Below are positions 40,021 through 49,092 of a DNA stretch of 57,985 bases, one piece after another. The stretch lies in NCBI RefSeq assembly GCF_001401155.1, contig NZ_LJRO01000133.1, positions 1 to 57,985 on the forward strand, in the 5' to 3' direction. The position numbers were made by a program, and so were the translations under genes. The first letter of the stretch is position 1, and every line of letters starts with the position of its first letter. A model generated the notes under the pieces. The model saw nothing but the letters and a program-made list of their open reading frames with translations, made no database searches and was not told the DNA's origin. Source of the DNA: Pseudomonas tremae (GTDB taxonomy: Bacteria; Pseudomonadota; Gammaproteobacteria; Pseudomonadales; Pseudomonadaceae).

Positions 40021-42237
40021 TCAATCACGCCAGAAGCGCCGTTGTGCACGCTCCGCTTGTGGTGTACCGAATGCCCCCAGTTGCAGGCTGACAGCGCCCA
40101 GTTCGGCGCTGTCATAACTGGCGATACCCAGCCACCGATAGCGCGCCATGACCAGTGGATGAGGATGGCCAAAGGCATTGTTGTGGCCGCGCGAGATCAG
40201 TACACCAACCGGCGCGACTGCCTGCAAAAACCGCTTGGAGGAAGAACTGCGGCTGCCGTGGTGCGGCGCCTGCAACCAGTGGGCGCGCAGGTCGAAGCCG
40301 CTGCCCATCGCCGCACGCTCGGCGTGTACATCAATGTCGCCCGTTAACAACAGGCGCTCGCCATTGGCCTCGACGCTGAGGATGCAGGAGCCCGCGTTGC
40401 CGTCGGGGGCCTCCTCCCAGCGCCATGTCGTGAACACGACGCCGTCCCATTCCCAGCGTTCGCCGTTTTCGCACAGCCCGGCGTCGAGCTGCGGGGTCAG
40501 CCTGGCCACCTCTCCGCCCGACACTCGGTTCACCGGGAAGGCCCGATGAACCGCCAGGGCGCCGCCAGCATGATCCGCGTCGGCATGGCTGATCAGCATC
40601 AGATCAAGATGACGAACACCACTCTTGCGAATGGCGGGCACCACCACACGCTCGCCGATATCGAATTCACCAAAGCGTGGCCCTGCGTCATACAAAAGGG
40701 TGTGATTGCGCGTGCGCAGCAGAATCGACAGGCCCTGCCCGACATCGAGCTGCAGCACCTCGACCCGCCCCATCGGTACCGGTGTGATGGGCGGAAAAAC
40801 GCATAGCAGCAACAAAGGCCAGCCCAGAGGGCGCATCGGCACACCTCTGGGCAGCAATAAAACAAAGGCTCCGAGCAGGCTTATCAGCCATGCCCAAACG
40901 GGCACCGCACTGGGCAGCCAGGCGGGCAGGACGTCGGCCACCCAGCCGAGAAACACGAACAGCCACTCCAGAGCGCCGCCCGCCAGCCACAGCAGGCCTT
41001 CACCCACCACCGGAAACGGCAGCAGCAAGGTGCCGATCAGTGCCAGCGGCAAGACGATGACGCTCACCCAGGGCACAGCGAGCAAATTGGCAAACGGACC
41101 ACTCAGGCTGATCGGCAGGTTCAGCGCCAGCAGTATCGGCAGCAGGCCAATGGCGATCAACCATTGCGCGCGCGTCCAGCTTTGCCACCACTGCCAGGCG
41201 CCGAGACGACCACTGAAGATCAGGATCAGAATGCCCACTGCCGCGAATGACAGCCAAAAACCGGGTTGCAGGGTTACCAACGGCTCAAAGATCAGCACCG
41301 CGCAGAATGACAATAGGAGTGGCCAGACAACGCCCAGGTGCCGAAAGCGCAAGCGCCACAGCAACACCATGCCCACCATCACGCAAGCACGTCGGACCGG
41401 GACTTCGAAGCCAGCCAGCAGCCCGTAGCCCAGCGCCGCGACAAACGCCAATGCACATGCCGTCGGCAGCCAGGACAACGCCCGTGGCCATAGCCCCCAA
41501 CGTGCCAGACCTGCAATCAACGCATAGACCACCCCTGCCAGCAGACCGATATGCTGACCGGAAATGACCAGCAGGTGGACCGTGCCGGTGTTTTGCAGCA
41601 CTTGCCAGTCAGTGCGCGACAGGCCCGAGCCGTCGCCCAGCACCAGCGCCGCCAGACCGCCTTCCCTGCCCTGCGCATCGACCGCCAGCAACCGCTGACG
41701 AATGCCATCGCGCCAGGCCCCGCGCGCTGGCGTCAGCAATTGACCGTCTGCCACAGTACCGGTCGCGCCGATGCGCCGGGCCAGTAGCCAGGCCTGATAA
41801 TCGAAGGCATCCGGGTTGACCAGCCCGCCCGGACGCTTGAGTTTGAGGGCCAGACGCCAGCGCTCGCCGCTTTTGACATCGGGGCCGCCGTACCAGGCCA
41901 CGCGAATACGCGCAGGCAGCTTCGCGCGCCGCGAGCGCGCATCCTCCAGTTCGAAACGCACCACGCCTTCTGCAACACTCGGCAACCCGACGACGTTGCC
42001 CTGCACCCACAGCGTCTGGCCGTCAAACCGATGCAGCAGGCGATCATTCAGCGCCCACTGCGCCGACACGCACGCCCACGTGAAGCCGACCAGAAAAAAC
42101 GCCATTGGATAAGTACGAAACGGCAGCAGCATCAACGCCAGTATCGGCATCAGCAGCAATAGCCAGATCGGCGGCAATACCGGCAGAAAACGCAGGGCAA
42201 CAAGCCCCAGCGCAAGCGCGATCATCCCTGTGCGCAT
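40021..42237 (-). CDS. comEC: ComEC/Rec2 family DNA uptake channel
   Basis: This 738-residue protein has an N-terminal hydrophobic part, an OB-like DUF4131 region, the competence membrane domain (about 220-480, for example VLVISGQHIGLLAGVVY), and a C-terminal metallo-beta-lactamase-like domain with SHADADHAGGA near 560. It carries single-stranded DNA across the inner membrane in transformation. It appears intact. It is followed by exbB and exbD. Confidence 0.93.
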   Translation of the reverse strand: MRTGMIALALGLVALRFLPVLPPIWLLLLMPILALMLLPFRTYPMAFFLVGFTWACVSAQWALNDRLLHRFDGQTLWVQGNVVGLPSVAEGVVRFELEDARSRRAKLPARIRVAWYGGPDVKSGERWRLALKLKRPGGLVNPDAFDYQAWLLARRIGATGTVADGQLLTPARGAWRDGIRQRLLAVDAQGREGGLAALVLGDGSGLSRTDWQVLQNTGTVHLLVISGQHIGLLAGVVYALIAGLARWGLWPRALSWLPTACALAFVAALGYGLLAGFEVPVRRACVMVGMVLLWRLRFRHLGVVWPLLLSFCAVLIFEPLVTLQPGFWLSFAAVGILILIFSGRLGAWQWWQSWTRAQWLIAIGLLPILLALNLPISLSGPFANLLAVPWVSVIVLPLALIGTLLLPFPVVGEGLLWLAGGALEWLFVFLGWVADVLPAWLPSAVPVWAWLISLLGAFVLLLPRGVPMRPLGWPLLLLCVFPPITPVPMGRVEVLQLDVGQGLSILLRTRNHTLLYDAGPRFGEFDIGERVVVPAIRKSGVRHLDLMLISHADADHAGGALAVHRAFPVNRVSGGEVARLTPQLDAGLCENGERWEWDGVVFTTWRWEEAPDGNAGSCILSVEANGERLLLTGDIDVHAERAAMGSGFDLRAHWLQAPHHGSRSSSSKRFLQAVAPVGVLISRGHNNAFGHPHPLVMARYRWLGIASYDSAELGAVSLQLGAFGTPQAERAQRRFWRD

Positions 42238-42340
42238 GATGATTCCCTGAAGCAGAAAGCTCTAAGGATTAACGCACCGGGGGACAATCAGCAGGAATGG
42301 TGTATTGCAGAATTTGAGCAACAGCGCTCTACAACCAGCC

Positions 42341-42361
42341 GACCCGCCAGCCTGGCGGGTC
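42341..42361. repeat. Strong hairpin between the ABC permease gene and comEC
   Basis: A perfect 9-bp inverted repeat (GACCCGCCA with TGGCGGGTC, 3-nt loop) lies 12 bases after the permease stop. It lacks a T-run on either strand but may still end or stabilise the ABC transcript. Confidence 0.6.
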
Positions 42362-42373
42362 GAAGCCGATGTG

Positions 42374-43162
42374 TTACTGGCGCATACCGCGCCCGCTGAC
42401 CAGCAGCCGTGCGCAGCCAAGGTACAGCACGATGGTCGCAACGATCATGAACGCCAGAGCGATGCTGATCTTGATGTCGGACACGCCCAGAATGCCGTAG
42501 CGAAATGCGTTGACCATGTGCAGGACCGGGTTGGCCAGCGACACGGTCTGCCAGAACGGCGGCAGCAGGTTGATTGAATAGAACACACCGCCCAGATACG
42601 TCAACGGGGTCAGAACGAACGTCGGGATAATCGAAATATCATCGAAATTGCGCGCGAACACTGCGTTGATGAAACCCAGCAGGGAGAAGATCGTTGCGGT
42701 CAGCACGACCACAATAATAGTCACGCCCAGGTGATGCACTTGCAGGTCGGTGAAAAACATCGACAACATGGTGACGATGAACCCCACCATCAGGCCGCGC
42801 AACACACCGCCCAGGGTGTAGCCGACCAGAATGGTGTGCGGCGACACCGGCGAGACCATCAGCTCTTCGATGGAGTGCTGAAACTTTGCACCGAAGAAGC
42901 TTGAAACCACATTGCCGTAGGAGTTGGTGATCACCGACATCATGATCAGGCCAGGCACGATGTATTGCATGTAGGTGAAACCACCCATGTCACCGATCTG
43001 CCGGCCGATCAGATTCCCGAAAATCACGAAGTACAGGACCATGGTGATCGCTGGTGGCAGCAAGGTCTGTGGCCAGATCCTCATGAAGCGGTGGACTTCG
43101 CGATAGACGATGGTTTTCAGGGCAACCAGATTGGGACGCAGTTCGCCGTTTTGCTCGATCAT
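42374..43162 (-). CDS. ABC-2 type transporter permease (YadH-like)
   Basis: This 262-residue membrane protein has six hydrophobic segments and the ABC-2 signatures (LPPAITMVLYFVIFGNLIG; FSLLGFINAVFARNFDDIS; LTPLTYLGGVFYS). Its start overlaps the ATPase gene by four bases. It works with that ATPase as a drug or lipid exporter; the substrate is not known. Confidence 0.93.
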   Translation of the reverse strand: MIEQNGELRPNLVALKTIVYREVHRFMRIWPQTLLPPAITMVLYFVIFGNLIGRQIGDMGGFTYMQYIVPGLIMMSVITNSYGNVVSSFFGAKFQHSIEELMVSPVSPHTILVGYTLGGVLRGLMVGFIVTMLSMFFTDLQVHHLGVTIIVVVLTATIFSLLGFINAVFARNFDDISIIPTFVLTPLTYLGGVFYSINLLPPFWQTVSLANPVLHMVNAFRYGILGVSDIKISIALAFMIVATIVLYLGCARLLVSGRGMRQ

Positions 43163-44091
43163 ACCGCCACCTTCGCCAGGTTTTTCTCAACCAGAGACAC
43201 AAACAACTCCTCAAGGCGATTAGATTTATTGCGCAGGCTCAACACTTCAATGTTCTGGAACGCCAACTGGCTGAACAGCGCAGTGATGCCGACATTCTTG
43301 TCGACCTGAACTTCCAGCGTATGGCTGTCCAGCAGCCGGCAGGGAAAGCCCGGCAACTGAGGAGCGTTCTGCCAGGATTCCTTGAGGTCGAGCACAAACG
43401 TCTCGACGGTGAGCGTGGCGAGCAGCTGTTTCATTCCGGTGTTCTGCACTATCACTCCATGGTCGATGATGCCGATGTTGCGGCATAGCTGCTCGGCCTC
43501 TTCCAGGTAGTGAGTGGTCAGAATGATGGTGATGCCTTTTCTGTTCAGCTCGGTGAGGAAGGTCCACATCGAGCGGCGCAGTTCGATATCCACACCGGCC
43601 GTTGGCTCATCGAGGATCAGCAGACGCGGCTCGTGAATCAGCGCGCGGGCAATCATCAGGCGCCGTTTCATGCCGCCGGACAACGAACGCGAAGGTACGT
43701 CGCGCTTGTCCCACAGACCCAGTTGGGTCAGGTACTGCTCGGCGCGTTCCTTGGCAATTTTCGCCGGGATGCCGTAATAGCCGGCCTGAGTCACGACTAT
43801 ATCGAAGGTCTTCTCGAACTGGTTGAAGTTGAACTCTTGCGGCACGACGCCGATGCAACGCTTGAGCGCAGCAGGTTCACGGTCCAGGTCGTGACCGAAG
43901 ATGTTCACTGTTCCGCCGGTCTTGTTGACCAGCGTCGAGATGACGCCAATGGTGGTGGATTTGCCAGCGCCGTTAGGGCCGAGCAAGGCGAAAAAATCAC
44001 CTTCGGCCACGTCCAGATCGATGCCACTCAAGGCCTGGAACCCGTTGCCGTAGGTTTTGGTGAGCTGCCGAATGGACAGAGCGGAAGACAT
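43159..44091 (-). CDS. ABC transporter ATP-binding protein (YadG-like)
   Basis: This 310-residue ATPase starts at ATG 44091 (MSSALSIRQLTKTYG); a longer start at 44109 is possible and neither has a good ribosome site. Walker A is GPNGAGKST, the signature is SLSGGMKRRL, Walker B is LLILDEPTAG, and a switch His follows in LTTHY. The C-terminal 80 residues are an extra domain typical of ABC-2 exporters. Confidence 0.93.
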   Translation of the reverse strand: MSSALSIRQLTKTYGNGFQALSGIDLDVAEGDFFALLGPNGAGKSTTIGVISTLVNKTGGTVNIFGHDLDREPAALKRCIGVVPQEFNFNQFEKTFDIVVTQAGYYGIPAKIAKERAEQYLTQLGLWDKRDVPSRSLSGGMKRRLMIARALIHEPRLLILDEPTAGVDIELRRSMWTFLTELNRKGITIILTTHYLEEAEQLCRNIGIIDHGVIVQNTGMKQLLATLTVETFVLDLKESWQNAPQLPGFPCRLLDSHTLEVQVDKNVGITALFSQLAFQNIEVLSLRNKSNRLEELFVSLVEKNLAKVAV

Positions 44092-44159
44092 ATCTTGAGA
44101 AATACCCATCAGGAAAAAGGAAATGAATCAGGCTGGAAGCAGCGGCCAGTCGTCGACCC

Positions 44160-44195
44160 GCTCAGCCTCAATCGAACAATGGTGCTTGGCTGAGC
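44160..44195. repeat. Inverted repeat between the GST and ABC genes
   Basis: GCTCAGCC (44160-44167) is complementary to GGCTGAGC (44188-44195) around a 20-base loop. It lies in the 161-base gap and could be an operator or a weak 3' structure of the GST gene. Confidence 0.4.
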
Positions 44196-44270
44196 CGGTC
44201 AAGTACAGACACATCTGTTAATAGTAAATATCGAGCGCCGGGCATGATCCATCTGGCCCCGTTTGCAGCA

Positions 44271-44894
44271 TCAGGTCAGCGGGCTCATGACAGCCTTGCG
44301 ATAGGCCGGACGTGCTTTCAGACGTTCATACCAGGCTTGGAGGTGAGGCAGCGGCGGACGTTCAATCGGCATTTCAAACCAGCCGTAGGCAAAGCAGCCC
44401 AGCGGAATGTCGCCCATACCGAAAACCTCGCCAGACAGATAAGGCTGTCGGGACAACGCCTCATCGGCGATCAGCAGCAGACCGTGCAGGTTCTTTATGC
44501 CTTGCTCGATGGCAGGCCAGTCCTGCTTGTCAGCCGGCGTGCGCACCACGCCCCAGAATACCGGGCTGAAGGCAGCAGCAATGGTCGAAGTAGCCCAGTC
44601 CATCCATTTGTCTGCACTGGCGCGAGCCTGCACATCAGCGGGGTACAGCTCGGAATCAGGGGCGTGACGCGCCGCCAGATAGCGCACGATGGCATTGGAC
44701 TCCCAAAGCACAAAATCGCCGTCTTCGATCATGGGGATGCGCCCGTTGGGGTTTTTCGCACGGTAAGCCGCTTCGTCAACCAGGCCGAACGCGCCACCGG
44801 CATCCTGGGTTTGATAAGGAACCCCGACTTCTTCGGCAACCCAGAGCGCCTTGCGCACATTGCTGGAATTCTTCCGTCCCCAGATTTTAAGCAT
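44271..44894 (-). CDS. Glutathione S-transferase family protein
   Basis: This 207-residue protein has the thioredoxin-like N-terminal half (WGRKNSSNVRKALWVAEEVG; NGRIPMIEDGDFVLWESNAI) and the helical C-terminal half with GDIPLGCFAYGW near 165. The gamma-glutamyl-binding WES segment is present. Specific substrate unknown. The order GST-ABC ATPase-ABC permease opposite fadE matches the equivalent P. aeruginosa locus as I recall it. Confidence 0.91.
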   Translation of the reverse strand: MLKIWGRKNSSNVRKALWVAEEVGVPYQTQDAGGAFGLVDEAAYRAKNPNGRIPMIEDGDFVLWESNAIVRYLAARHAPDSELYPADVQARASADKWMDWATSTIAAAFSPVFWGVVRTPADKQDWPAIEQGIKNLHGLLLIADEALSRQPYLSGEVFGMGDIPLGCFAYGWFEMPIERPPLPHLQAWYERLKARPAYRKAVMSPLT

Positions 44895-45056
44895 TGCGTT
44901 CCCCTCGCCTACGCTGGTAAATGAATACCATCAGTCTACGCCGATCCTGCGGCAACTTCCTTGTTAGCCAGGGGTCACTATCGATGTCGCCTCACCACTG
45001 CCTGGCGACCAGTTACTGGTAGCTGCCAGGGCGGCTGTCATCACGGAGGAACACCT

Positions 45057-47504
45057 ATGCTGTTGTTGTGGATTGTAGTGCTGGTCGTCGGCATTGCCTG
45101 GCTGGCTCACCGACGTATCGACCCGCTCCCGGCGCTTGGCGTAGTGGCTGTCTATTTGTTGGCCATGGGTATTTTCAGCCGCGCGCCAGGATGGCTGCTG
45201 ACAGTGTTCTGGTTGTTGTGGCTGGCGCTATTCATACCGCTGATACTGCCTGATCTGCGCCGTAAACATTTCACCACCCCGATGTTCAGCTGGTTCCAAA
45301 AAGTCTTGCCACCCATGTCAGAAACCGAGCGCGATGCCATCGACGCCGGGACGGTCTGGTGGGATGGCGAACTGTTCAGCGGGCGTCCGGACTGGGACAA
45401 ATTGCTGGCCTATCCGAAAGTCCGCCTGACCGAAGAAGAACAGGCGTTTATCGATGGCCCGACCGAAGAACTCTGTGCGATGGTCAGCGATTGGGAGATC
45501 GGCCAGGCGATGGACCTGCCACCCCAAGCCTGGGCGCACATGAAAGCGCACGGCTTTTTCGCTCTGATTATTCCCAAAGAGTTCGGCGGCAAGGGCTTCT
45601 CGGCCTACGCTCACTCTCAGGTTGCGATGAAACTGGCCACCCGCAGCGGTGACCTGGCGTCCACCGTGATGGTCCCCAATTCCCTCGGCCCGGCTGAATT
45701 GCTGCTGCATTACGGCACCGACGAACAGCGCAATCACTACTTGCCGCGTCTGGCACGTGGCGAAGACATTCCCTGCTTTGCGTTGACCGGTCCGCTGGCA
45801 GGCTCCGATGCAGGCGCGATGCCCGACACCGGCATCATCTGCAAAGGCCAGTGGCAGGGCGAAGAAGTCATCGGCCTGCGTCTGACCTGGGAGAAGCGCT
45901 ACATCACCCTCGGCCCGGTGGCCACCCTGCTCGGCCTGGCCTTCAAGGCTTACGACCCCGAGCACCTGCTGGGTGAAGAGGAAGACCTGGGCATCAGCCT
46001 GGCGCTGATCCCTACCGAAACCCAGGGTGTGGAGATCGGCCGTCGCCATCTGCCGCTGGGCGCCGCGTTCATGAATGGCCCGAACTCGGGCAAGGACGTG
46101 TTCGTGCCCCTGAGCTACCTGATCGGTGGTCAGCCGATGCTCGGCAAAGGCTGGATGATGCTGATGAACTGCCTGTCGGTGGGTCGCTCGATTTCGCTGC
46201 CTGCGGTCGGCACTGGCGCGGCCAAATACACCAGCCTGGTGACAGGGCAGTACGCCAAGGTTCGAGAGCAATTCAATGTGCCGCTGTCGGCTTTTGAAGG
46301 TATTCAGGAGGCACTGGCGCGCATAGGCGGCAACGCCTGGCTGATGGACAGCGCCCGCATGCTGACGGCCAACGCAGTCGATCTGGGCGAGAAACCTTCG
46401 GTACTGTCGGCGATCCTCAAGTACCACCTGACCGAGCGTGGCCGCGAGTGCATCGGCCATGCGATGGATGTGCACGGTGGCAAGGGCATCATCATGGGGC
46501 CGAACAACTATCTGGGCCGTAACTGGCAAGGCGCGCCGATCTTCATTACCGTCGAAGGCGCCAACATCCTCTCGCGCAATCTGATGATCTTCGGCCAGGG
46601 TGCCATTCGCTGCCATCCGTTCGTGCTCAAGGAAATGGCGTTGGCCGGACGCGAAGACAAGCAACAAGCCCTGCTCGAGTTTGACAGTCTTCTGCTCAAG
46701 CACATCGGGTTTGCGGTAAGCAACGCGGCCAGCACCCTGATCCTCAATCTCGGCTTCGGGCATTTCGAACGAGCGCCGGGCAACAGCCTGAGTCAGGGCT
46801 ATTTCCGCGCGCTCAATCGGCAGGCAGCAGCGTTTGCGATGCTGGCCGACCTGAGCATGATGCTGCTGGGTGGCGAGCTCAAGCGCCGTGAACGCCTGTC
46901 CGCACGGCTGGGTGACGTACTCAGTCACATGTACCTCGCCTCGGCCGCGCTCAAGCGTTATCACGATCTGGGTTCGCCCGACCACATGAGCCCGTTGTTT
47001 CGTTGGGCGATGGAAGAAAGCCTCGGGCATTCGGAACGTGCGATGGACGAAATCCTCAGCAATTTTCCTAACCGGTTGCTGGGCGGCGTACTGCGCGCTG
47101 TGGTCTTCCCGTTTGGCCGTCGTCACAAGGGGCCGTCGGACAAGCTGGACGCCGAGGTTGCACAGGTGCTGGGCCGAGCCAAAGGCGATCCGACCCTTGA
47201 AGAGCTGCTGGCAGGCTGCTACCGCCCGCAATCGGCAGAAGACCCGGTGGGCGCCCTGCAACATGCAGTGGACCTGCTGAGCGCCGCCTATCCGCTTCAT
47301 AAAAAATTGCAAGTGGCGCTCAAAAGCGGTCAGGTCAAACCCGACGCCGGCGAACATGCCATCGACGCTGCGTTGCGTCTTGGTGTGCTGCAGGCAGATG
47401 AAGTGCAGACATTGCGCACGGCGGAAGCGGCTCGTCGCGTGGTGATCGATGTGGACGACTTCGACAAGGAAGAGCTGACACTGACGGAAGGCAAGATTCG
47501 CTGA
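45057..47504 (+). CDS. fadE: Acyl-CoA dehydrogenase FadE
   Basis: This 815-residue flavoenzyme starts at ATG 45057 after a GGAGGA ribosome site. Two N-terminal hydrophobic helices (about 1-65) anchor it in the membrane. The dehydrogenase core follows (EFGGKGFSAYAHSQ; TGPLAGSDAG; MDVHGGKGIIMGP), then a long FadE-specific helical C-terminal extension. Length and layout equal those of E. coli FadE, the first step of fatty acid beta-oxidation. It has its own terminator. Confidence 0.95.
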   Translation: MLLLWIVVLVVGIAWLAHRRIDPLPALGVVAVYLLAMGIFSRAPGWLLTVFWLLWLALFIPLILPDLRRKHFTTPMFSWFQKVLPPMSETERDAIDAGTVWWDGELFSGRPDWDKLLAYPKVRLTEEEQAFIDGPTEELCAMVSDWEIGQAMDLPPQAWAHMKAHGFFALIIPKEFGGKGFSAYAHSQVAMKLATRSGDLASTVMVPNSLGPAELLLHYGTDEQRNHYLPRLARGEDIPCFALTGPLAGSDAGAMPDTGIICKGQWQGEEVIGLRLTWEKRYITLGPVATLLGLAFKAYDPEHLLGEEEDLGISLALIPTETQGVEIGRRHLPLGAAFMNGPNSGKDVFVPLSYLIGGQPMLGKGWMMLMNCLSVGRSISLPAVGTGAAKYTSLVTGQYAKVREQFNVPLSAFEGIQEALARIGGNAWLMDSARMLTANAVDLGEKPSVLSAILKYHLTERGRECIGHAMDVHGGKGIIMGPNNYLGRNWQGAPIFITVEGANILSRNLMIFGQGAIRCHPFVLKEMALAGREDKQQALLEFDSLLLKHIGFAVSNAASTLILNLGFGHFERAPGNSLSQGYFRALNRQAAAFAMLADLSMMLLGGELKRRERLSARLGDVLSHMYLASAALKRYHDLGSPDHMSPLFRWAMEESLGHSERAMDEILSNFPNRLLGGVLRAVVFPFGRRHKGPSDKLDAEVAQVLGRAKGDPTLEELLAGCYRPQSAEDPVGALQHAVDLLSAAYPLHKKLQVALKSGQVKPDAGEHAIDAALRLGVLQADEVQTLRTAEAARRVVIDVDDFDKEELTLTEGKIR

Positions 47505-47526
47505 TCCGTCGGGTAGCACCACACAG

Positions 47527-47563
47527 CAGGCGCGTAGAGCTTTATACTCTGGCGCCTGTTTTT
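47527..47563 (+). terminator. Terminator of fadE
   Basis: CAGGCGC (47527-47533) pairs with GCGCCTG (47552-47558), with inner TAGAG/CTCT pairing, followed by five T. It begins 22 bases after the fadE stop; a possible -10 (TATACT) inside it may serve the next gene. Confidence 0.85.
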
Positions 47564-47582
47564 GCATTTGAGGATTACCCCG

Positions 47583-47995
47583 ATGGCCGACGCCACTCTC
47601 GACTACCAACTTGGCCTGCTGGCACACCTGCGCAGCATTCTGGTCGCGCTGGGCGAGGCCGAGCAGGTTCCTGAAGAAAGCCCCATGCCTTGTTCATGGA
47701 ACGCTTCGATGAACTGGTCGAACAACTGCCGCTTGACCCGATCGAGAGCCAGTACCTGGGACAAGACATTCTGTGCCAGGTGATTCAGCGCTACCCGCAA
47801 ATCGCCCATCTGGTGCCTCGCGACCTGCTGTGGTTCTTCGCCGGCGACTGCCTGCACTTCATGCCTGATGACGAAATCGAGCTGTATCAAGCGCTTGAAG
47901 AGCGTCGTTACGAAGCAGAGCAGAACGATGAGCCGTTTGACTGGAATCAGGAAAAGCAACTGCTGTCCATTCCCGCCCAAGGCAGCAAGCACTGA
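47583..47995 (+). pseudogene. PA2817-family small protein, frameshifted
   Basis: Two adjacent frames together make one conserved small protein. The first starts at ATG 47583 (MADATLDYQLGLLAHLRSIL) and reads well to EEVPEES-type sequence near 47680. The second (LFMERFDELVEQLPLDPIES onward) continues to the stop at 47995, including PRDLLWFFAGDCLHFMPDDE. At 47681-47690 the codons AGC CCC ATG CCT replace the expected AGC CAT GCC TTG, which would be restored by removing two C. This is a two-base expansion of a C run, giving a truncated 66-residue product. A sequencing error cannot be excluded. Function of the family is unknown. Confidence 0.75.
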
Positions 47996-48022
47996 GTAGC
48001 CACCTACCCGCTCTCTGAAAAC

Positions 48023-48071
48023 ATCGATAAATACGATCATTCCATACCGGGATTTGATTCTGTTTATCGAT
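48023..48071. promoter_or_regulatory. Inverted repeat in the pirin promoter region
   Basis: ATCGATAAA (48023-48031) is exactly complementary to TTTATCGAT (48063-48071), centre spacing three to four helical turns, 55 bases before the pirin start. The wide spacing suits a looped or dimeric repressor operator. Confidence 0.5.
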
Positions 48072-48125
48072 CAGGCGGGCCTACCATGACACTCATTATC
48101 ACCTGATGAGGAGTGCCTTTTTTTC

Positions 48126-48980
48126 ATGACTCAATTTCGTAAAGTGCTGTCTGTTCAGGCTGGCCAACCTGCCTCTGACGGCGCTGGCGTGAAACTGACG
48201 CGGGTGTTCGGTGGCCGTGGCGTAGAGCAGTTCGATCCGTTTCTGATGCTGGACGAGTTTGGCTCGGACAAACCGGACGATTACATCGCAGGTTTCCCGC
48301 CCCATCCGCACCGTGGTTTCGAAACAGTGACCTACATGCTCGAAGGTCGCATGCGCCACGAAGACCACATGGGCAACGTCGGCCTGCTGCAGGGCGGCGG
48401 CGTGCAATGGATGACCGCCGCTCGCGGGATTATCCACAGCGAAATGCCCGAGCTTGAACAAGGCACCATGCGCGGCTTTCAGTTGTGGCTGAATCTGCCT
48501 GGCAAGAACAAGCTGAACGACGCCAGCTATCAGGACATCCAGCCGGAAAACGTTCCCCGCCTTACCACCGAGCAAGGCGTACACGTTGTGGTTCTGGCCG
48601 GTCGTTTCGATGACGGCAAGGTTCAGCAGCTCGGGGCCGTGCAACGCCCAGACACCGAACCGCTGTATTTTGACTTCCACATGCCTGCAGGCAGTCGCAT
48701 CAGCCCGCAATTGCCCGCTGGTCACCTTGCGCTGCTGTACGTGTATGAGGGCAGCGTCGAGCTTGAGGGCAGCAGCCAACCGATTGGCGTGCGCCAGATA
48801 GCGCGGCTGTCCGACGAAGGCGAACTGTTGATCAGCAGCACCGACGGCGCTCGAGTGCTGTTGATTGCAGGCAAACCCTTGCGCGAGCCGATTGTGCAAT
48901 ACGGGCCATTCGTGATGAACACGCGTGAAGAGATCGAGCAGGCGTTGAGCGACTTCCGGGAAGATCGCCTGACCGCGTGA
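48126..48980 (+). CDS. Pirin family protein
   Basis: This 284-residue bicupin has the metal ligands His60, His62, His104 and Glu106 (PPHPHRGFETV; GIIHSEMPE). Bacterial pirins include quercetin dioxygenase-like enzymes and regulators that bind metabolic enzymes; no specific role can be assigned. It is preceded by a wide inverted repeat and a GAGGAG ribosome site. Confidence 0.93.
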   Translation: MTQFRKVLSVQAGQPASDGAGVKLTRVFGGRGVEQFDPFLMLDEFGSDKPDDYIAGFPPHPHRGFETVTYMLEGRMRHEDHMGNVGLLQGGGVQWMTAARGIIHSEMPELEQGTMRGFQLWLNLPGKNKLNDASYQDIQPENVPRLTTEQGVHVVVLAGRFDDGKVQQLGAVQRPDTEPLYFDFHMPAGSRISPQLPAGHLALLYVYEGSVELEGSSQPIGVRQIARLSDEGELLISSTDGARVLLIAGKPLREPIVQYGPFVMNTREEIEQALSDFREDRLTA

Positions 48981-49092
48981 TACCCGCCCTGCCCCCTGCA
49001 CCACCGGGAATCCGTCATTCAATCCGGTTTCCCGGTCGTCAACGGCAGCCTGACACGGCAGCACCCTCGCAAGGTCCACCACTCGTGGCTGG

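Noticed and set aside
45318..47627. 769-codon minus-strand ORF opposite fadE
   Set aside because: It mirrors fadE over its whole length, has no ribosome site and no known domain, and is explained by high GC third positions.
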